The notes beneath the pieces were generated by a model. That model searched no databases. It was not told the origin of the DNA and saw only the letters and a list, made by a program, of their open reading frames with translations. Positions 60,743-64,000 of a stretch of 64,000 nt of DNA are shown in pieces. Position 1 is the stretch's first letter. Every line of letters begins with the position of its first letter. Both the position numbers and the translations under genes were made by a program. The stretch is taken from assembly GCF_014207095.1 (NCBI RefSeq), contig NZ_JACHBG010000002.1:310001-374000 (forward strand). The letters run 5' to 3'. The DNA is from Martinezella lusitana (GTDB lineage: Bacteria; Pseudomonadota; Alphaproteobacteria; Rhizobiales; Rhizobiaceae).

Positions 60743-61933
60743 ATGAACTCCAACGGTAAGCGCTGGGCCCTATGGGGCGCCGGCATGGGTGTTGCTGCGG
60801 CCATTTCAGGTGCGGCTTTCTATCTGGAGCTGCCGCGCGGCGCTCAGGCAACCGAGGCTCCCGGCTCGGCGGCAATGCCGGCCATTCCGGTCACCGTCGC
60901 TGCCGTGGAGCCGCGCGACATCACCTCCTGGCAGGAGTTTTCCGGCCGGCTTGAAGCTATCGACCGCGTCGAAGTTCGGTCGCGCGTCGCCGGCGCGATC
61001 CAGTCAGTGCATTTCCGCGAGGGAGCCCTGGTCAAGCAGGGTGACCTGCTTGTGACGATCGACCCTGCACCCTATGAGGCGACGGTCGCACAGGCACAGG
61101 CCCAGGTATCCGCCGCCAAGGCGAAGCTCGATCTGACCAAGGTCGAGGTGGGCCGCGGCCAGAAGCTCTTCGACAACAAGACGATCTCGCAGAGCGATAT
61201 GGATACGCGCACAAGCAATTATGCCGAGGCAGAGGCCAATCTGAAGGCAGCGCAAGCGGCTCTGCAGACCGCGCAGCTGAACCTAGACTATACGCAGGTC
61301 CGTGCTCCGATCGCCGGTCGCGTCGGCAAGATTGCCGTCACCGTCGGCAACCTCGTGGCCGCCGGCTCCTCGTCGCCGGCACTGACAACGCTCGTATCGG
61401 TCGATCCGATCTATGCGAGCTTCAGCGCCAACGAGCAGACCGTGACCCAGGCGCTGGCCGAACTGCCGGCGAACGGTGGTGCCGTTCCGCCGATCGAGCA
61501 GATCCCGGTTCAGATCGGTACGGCAAGCGATAGCGGCACGCCGATCAAGGGCAAGTTGCAGCTGATCGACAATGAGGTCGATGCGGCGAGCGGCACCGTC
61601 AGCGTTCGCGCAGTCTTCGACAATCCGGGCGGTCGTCTCATCCCTGGTCAGTTCGTGCGGGTCCGTATGGGTCAGCCGAAGGCCGAGAACAAGATCGTCA
61701 TCGACGACCGCGTAGTTGGCACCGACCAGGACAAGAAGTTCGTCTTCGTCGTGGATGGCGAGAACAAGGTCAATTACCGGCAGGTCCAGCTCGGGTCGCT
61801 GGTTGACGGCCAGCGAGTGATCGAGAACGGCCTGAAAGCCGGCGAAAAGATCGTCGTCAACGGGCTGCAGCGCATCCGTCCCGGTGCAGTCGTCGCACCG
61901 CAGTTGGCAGAGAAGGTCGCGACCGCTCAATAA
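60743..61933 (+). CDS. RND efflux periplasmic adaptor subunit (AcrA/MexE-like)
   Basis: A 396-residue membrane-fusion protein that bridges an RND pump to an outer-membrane channel. The N-terminus has a membrane anchor or signal (WALWGAGMGVAAAISGAAFYL). The lipoyl half-motif is VRSRVAGAIQSVHFREGALVKQGDLL, followed by a coiled-coil hairpin (about 95-165) and the second half TQVRAPIAGRVGKIAVTVGNLV. No lipobox Cys is present. ATG 60743 follows GGAGAGACG. The pump gene follows after a 120-base gap that holds a 24-base palindrome. Confidence 0.92.
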   Translation: MNSNGKRWALWGAGMGVAAAISGAAFYLELPRGAQATEAPGSAAMPAIPVTVAAVEPRDITSWQEFSGRLEAIDRVEVRSRVAGAIQSVHFREGALVKQGDLLVTIDPAPYEATVAQAQAQVSAAKAKLDLTKVEVGRGQKLFDNKTISQSDMDTRTSNYAEAEANLKAAQAALQTAQLNLDYTQVRAPIAGRVGKIAVTVGNLVAAGSSSPALTTLVSVDPIYASFSANEQTVTQALAELPANGGAVPPIEQIPVQIGTASDSGTPIKGKLQLIDNEVDAASGTVSVRAVFDNPGGRLIPGQFVRVRMGQPKAENKIVIDDRVVGTDQDKKFVFVVDGENKVNYRQVQLGSLVDGQRVIENGLKAGEKIVVNGLQRIRPGAVVAPQLAEKVATAQ

Positions 61934-61939
61934 GACTTC

Positions 61940-61963
61940 GCCTTCTGCCCGCGGGCAGAAGGC
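61940..61963. promoter_or_regulatory. 24-base perfect palindrome between adaptor and pump genes
   Basis: The half GCCTTCTGCCCG (61940-61951) is followed directly by its reverse complement CGGGCAGAAGGC (61952-61963), with no spacer. In RNA it could form an eight- to ten-pair hairpin; in DNA it could be an operator. There is no T-run after it, and genes on both sides are co-oriented, so an attenuation or stability role is possible. Confidence 0.55.
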
Positions 61964-62053
61964 CGACATTCCGAAATCACATGATCCGCCGGCGGCTCTC
62001 AAATCGTCGGACAGGAATTTTGCATCCGTTCTCACCCCAGAGGGGGCTTTGAT

Positions 62054-64000
62054 ATGAACATCTCCAGATTCTTTGTCGACCGTCCGGTCTTTGCCGGTGT
62101 TCTTTCGGTCCTCATCGTGGTCGCCGGCCTGATCGGCCTCAGAGCGCTGCCGATCTCCGAATATCCAGAGGTCGTGCCTCCGTCGATTGTCGTGCGCGCC
62201 ACCTATCCCGGCGCCAACCCGACCGTCATCGCCGAAACGGTGGCGACGCCGCTCGAAGAGCAGATCAACGGCGTCGAGGGCATGCTCTACATGTCCAGCC
62301 AGGCGACATCAGACGGCGCTCTCAACGTGACGGTCACCTTCAAGCTCGGCACCGATCCGGACAAGGCGCAGCAGCTCGTGCAGAACCGCGTTTCGCAGGC
62401 CGAGCCGCGCCTGCCCGCGGAAGTCCGTGCCCTGGGCATCACGACCGTCAAGAGCTCGCCCAATTTCATCGTGGTCGTCAACCTCGTCTCGGATGGGGCC
62501 GACCACGACATCACCTATCTGCGAAACTATGCGACCCTGAACATTAAGGATCGGCTCGCCCGGATCGAAGGCGTCGGGCAGGTGCAGGTCTTCGGCGCCG
62601 GCGACTATTCCATGCGCGTGTGGATTGATCCGCAGAAGGCGGCCGAGCATAATCTTGCCGCCGGCGACATTAGCAATGCGATCAGCTCCCAGAACGTCCA
62701 GGCTGCGGCCGGCATCATCGGTGCCTCACCCAGCCGGCCGGGCGTGGATCTGCAACTCAACGTCAATGCCCAGGGCCGCCTACGCACCCCTGAGGAGTTC
62801 GGCAACATCATCGTCAAGACGGGCGCCAACGGCGAGATCACCCGCCTTCGCGACATCGCCCGCGTCGAGCTTGGTGCGCAAGACTATACGCTGCGTTCGC
62901 TGCTCGACGGCAAGCCGGCCGTCGCTGTCGCGGTTCTCCAGGCGCCCGGTTCGAACGCGATCGAGATCGCGAATAACGTGCGCTCGACCATGGACGTGCT
63001 GCAGCAGGCCATGCCTGCGGGTGTTAAGTACGAGATCGTCTACGACACGACGAAATTCGTCCGTGCCTCGATCGAGAAGGTGATCGACACGCTGCTCGAA
63101 GCCATCGCGCTCGTCGTCCTGGTCGTCATCCTGTTCTTGCAGACATGGCGCGCCTCGATCATCCCGCTGATCGCCGTCCCGGTCTCGATCATCGGCACTT
63201 TTGCGGTGATGTATGTCTTCGGCTTCTCGATCAACGCGCTTAGTCTGTTCGGCCTAGTGCTGGCGATCGGTATCGTCGTGGACGACGCGATCGTGGTGGT
63301 CGAGAACGTCGAACGTAATATCGAGAACGGGCTCAGTCCGCGAGACGCTACCTACAAAGCCATGAAGGAAGTCTCCGGTCCGATCATCGCGATCGCGCTG
63401 GTCCTCGTCGCGGTCTTCGTGCCGCTCGCCTTCATCTCCGGCCTATCCGGCCAGTTCTACCGCCAGTTCGCGCTGACGATCGCCATCTCGACCGTCATCT
63501 CGGCCTTCAACTCGCTCACCCTGTCTCCGGCACTGGCATCCCTGCTCCTGAAGGGCCATCATGCGCCGAAGGATCGGTTGACACGGATCATGGACGCGGT
63601 CTTCGGCTGGTTCTTCCGCGGCTTCAACCGGGCGTTCGGAGCCGGTTCGAAATACTACGGTAAGGGCGTCGGCGGCCTGCTGTCGCGCAAGAGCATCGTC
63701 ATGGTGATCTATCTCGCGCTGGTGGGGGCAACCTATAGTCTGTTTGCAACGGTTCCAGGCGGTTTCGTGCCGTCGCAGGACAAGCAGTATCTGATCGGCT
63801 TCGCACAGTTGCCGGATGCCGCAAGCCTCGACCGTACGGAAGACGTGATTAAGCGCATGACGGACATTGCGCTGAAGCAGCCGGGCGTCGCCAATGCGAT
63901 CGCCTTCCCGGGCCTGTCGATCAACGGCTTCACCAATTCCTCGAATGCCGGTGTCGTTTTCGTGACGCTGAAGGACTTCGACGAGCGCAAGACGCCGGAC
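62054..64000 (+). CDS. RND efflux pump permease (AcrB/MexF-like), partial
   Basis: The first 649 residues of an inner-membrane proton-driven pump of the HAE1 family. It begins MNISRFFVDRPVFAGVLSVL (helix 1) and shows the pore segment of docking domains, and helix 4 with the proton-relay Asp pair in VLAIGIVVDDAIVVVENVERN, as well as SLFATVPGGFVPSQDKQYL after helix 7. The frame stays open to base 64000; relatives are about 1040-1060 residues long, so roughly 400 residues lie outside. ATG 62054 follows AGGGGG. It pairs with the adaptor upstream; substrate specificity cannot be told, though the closest-looking type is MexF. Confidence 0.92.
   Translation, partial: MNISRFFVDRPVFAGVLSVLIVVAGLIGLRALPISEYPEVVPPSIVVRATYPGANPTVIAETVATPLEEQINGVEGMLYMSSQATSDGALNVTVTFKLGTDPDKAQQLVQNRVSQAEPRLPAEVRALGITTVKSSPNFIVVVNLVSDGADHDITYLRNYATLNIKDRLARIEGVGQVQVFGAGDYSMRVWIDPQKAAEHNLAAGDISNAISSQNVQAAAGIIGASPSRPGVDLQLNVNAQGRLRTPEEFGNIIVKTGANGEITRLRDIARVELGAQDYTLRSLLDGKPAVAVAVLQAPGSNAIEIANNVRSTMDVLQQAMPAGVKYEIVYDTTKFVRASIEKVIDTLLEAIALVVLVVILFLQTWRASIIPLIAVPVSIIGTFAVMYVFGFSINALSLFGLVLAIGIVVDDAIVVVENVERNIENGLSPRDATYKAMKEVSGPIIAIALVLVAVFVPLAFISGLSGQFYRQFALTIAISTVISAFNSLTLSPALASLLLKGHHAPKDRLTRIMDAVFGWFFRGFNRAFGAGSKYYGKGVGGLLSRKSIVMVIYLALVGATYSLFATVPGGFVPSQDKQYLIGFAQLPDAASLDRTEDVIKRMTDIALKQPGVANAIAFPGLSINGFTNSSNAGVVFVTLKDFDERKTPD

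Noticed and set aside
1..64000. CRISPR array, prophage, integrase, transposase or tRNA-linked island
   Set aside because: No regular spacer-repeat array, no recombinase motif and no tRNA cloverleaf was seen. The only repeats are intergenic palindromic elements.

Overview
The window reads as a GC-rich alphaproteobacterial replicon, most likely from Rhizobium or a close relative. The support is base composition and codon use, Rhizobium-type intergenic palindromic repeats, and a dense set of LysR, MarR, GntR and AraC regulators, ABC importers and catabolic operons. I saw no tRNA, rRNA, CRISPR array, transposase or phage gene. It looks like an accessory catabolic region, but whether it is chromosomal or plasmid-borne cannot be told from the sequence.

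Layout. 1-20.9 kb is a mosaic of small units: metQ-metN (metN runs off the left edge), a cupin, three AhpD/CMD-type genes in the wider window, a CoA-transferase/fuconate-dehydratase-like pair, a ring-cleavage dioxygenase/hydrolase fusion, an MFS exporter, gamma-glutamyltransferase, glycerate 2-kinase, OsmC, a flavin monooxygenase of the LLM family, a LysR gene divergent from two SDR genes, and a class III nucleotide cyclase.

21-32.3 kb is the centrepiece: a minus-strand operon beginning with a fused flavin monooxygenase/Old-Yellow-Enzyme protein of the 2-aminobenzoyl-CoA monooxygenase/reductase type. It continues with an SDR, an enoyl-CoA-hydratase-fold protein lacking the usual catalytic Glu residues, two acyl-CoA dehydrogenases (one a clear GcdH), a thioesterase, RidA and a bifunctional hydratase/dehydrogenase. 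A benzoate/2-aminobenzoate-CoA ligase is divergently transcribed. Together they suggest aerobic, CoA-dependent degradation of anthranilate or a related aromatic acid to central metabolites via glutaryl-CoA.

32.3-48.7 kb adds supply functions: a five-gene Opp/Dpp-type importer, a divergent indolepyruvate-oxidoreductase-like pair, an aromatic-acid MFS permease, two MarR regulators, two paralogous phytoene-desaturase-like flavoproteins and a cyclase-family hydrolase that could be an isatin hydrolase. A consistent hypothesis is isatin -> isatinate (2-aminophenylglyoxylate) -> 2-aminobenzoyl-CoA, joining the ring-reduction pathway without passing through free anthranilate. AT-rich palindromes of the form TTTTARGCTTAAAA recur in four promoter regions of this stretch and suggest one shared regulon.

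48.7-55.2 kb holds an amino-acid ABC importer lacking its ATPase, an aminotransferase, an HpcH/HpaI aldolase, a class V PLP enzyme and a GntR regulator. 55.2-64 kb holds an EamA exporter with a divergent AraC gene, an ECF41-type sigma factor divergent from a CMD gene behind an ECF41-like promoter, and a LysR gene divergent from a degenerate alpha/beta hydrolase and an RND efflux pair whose pump gene runs off the right edge.
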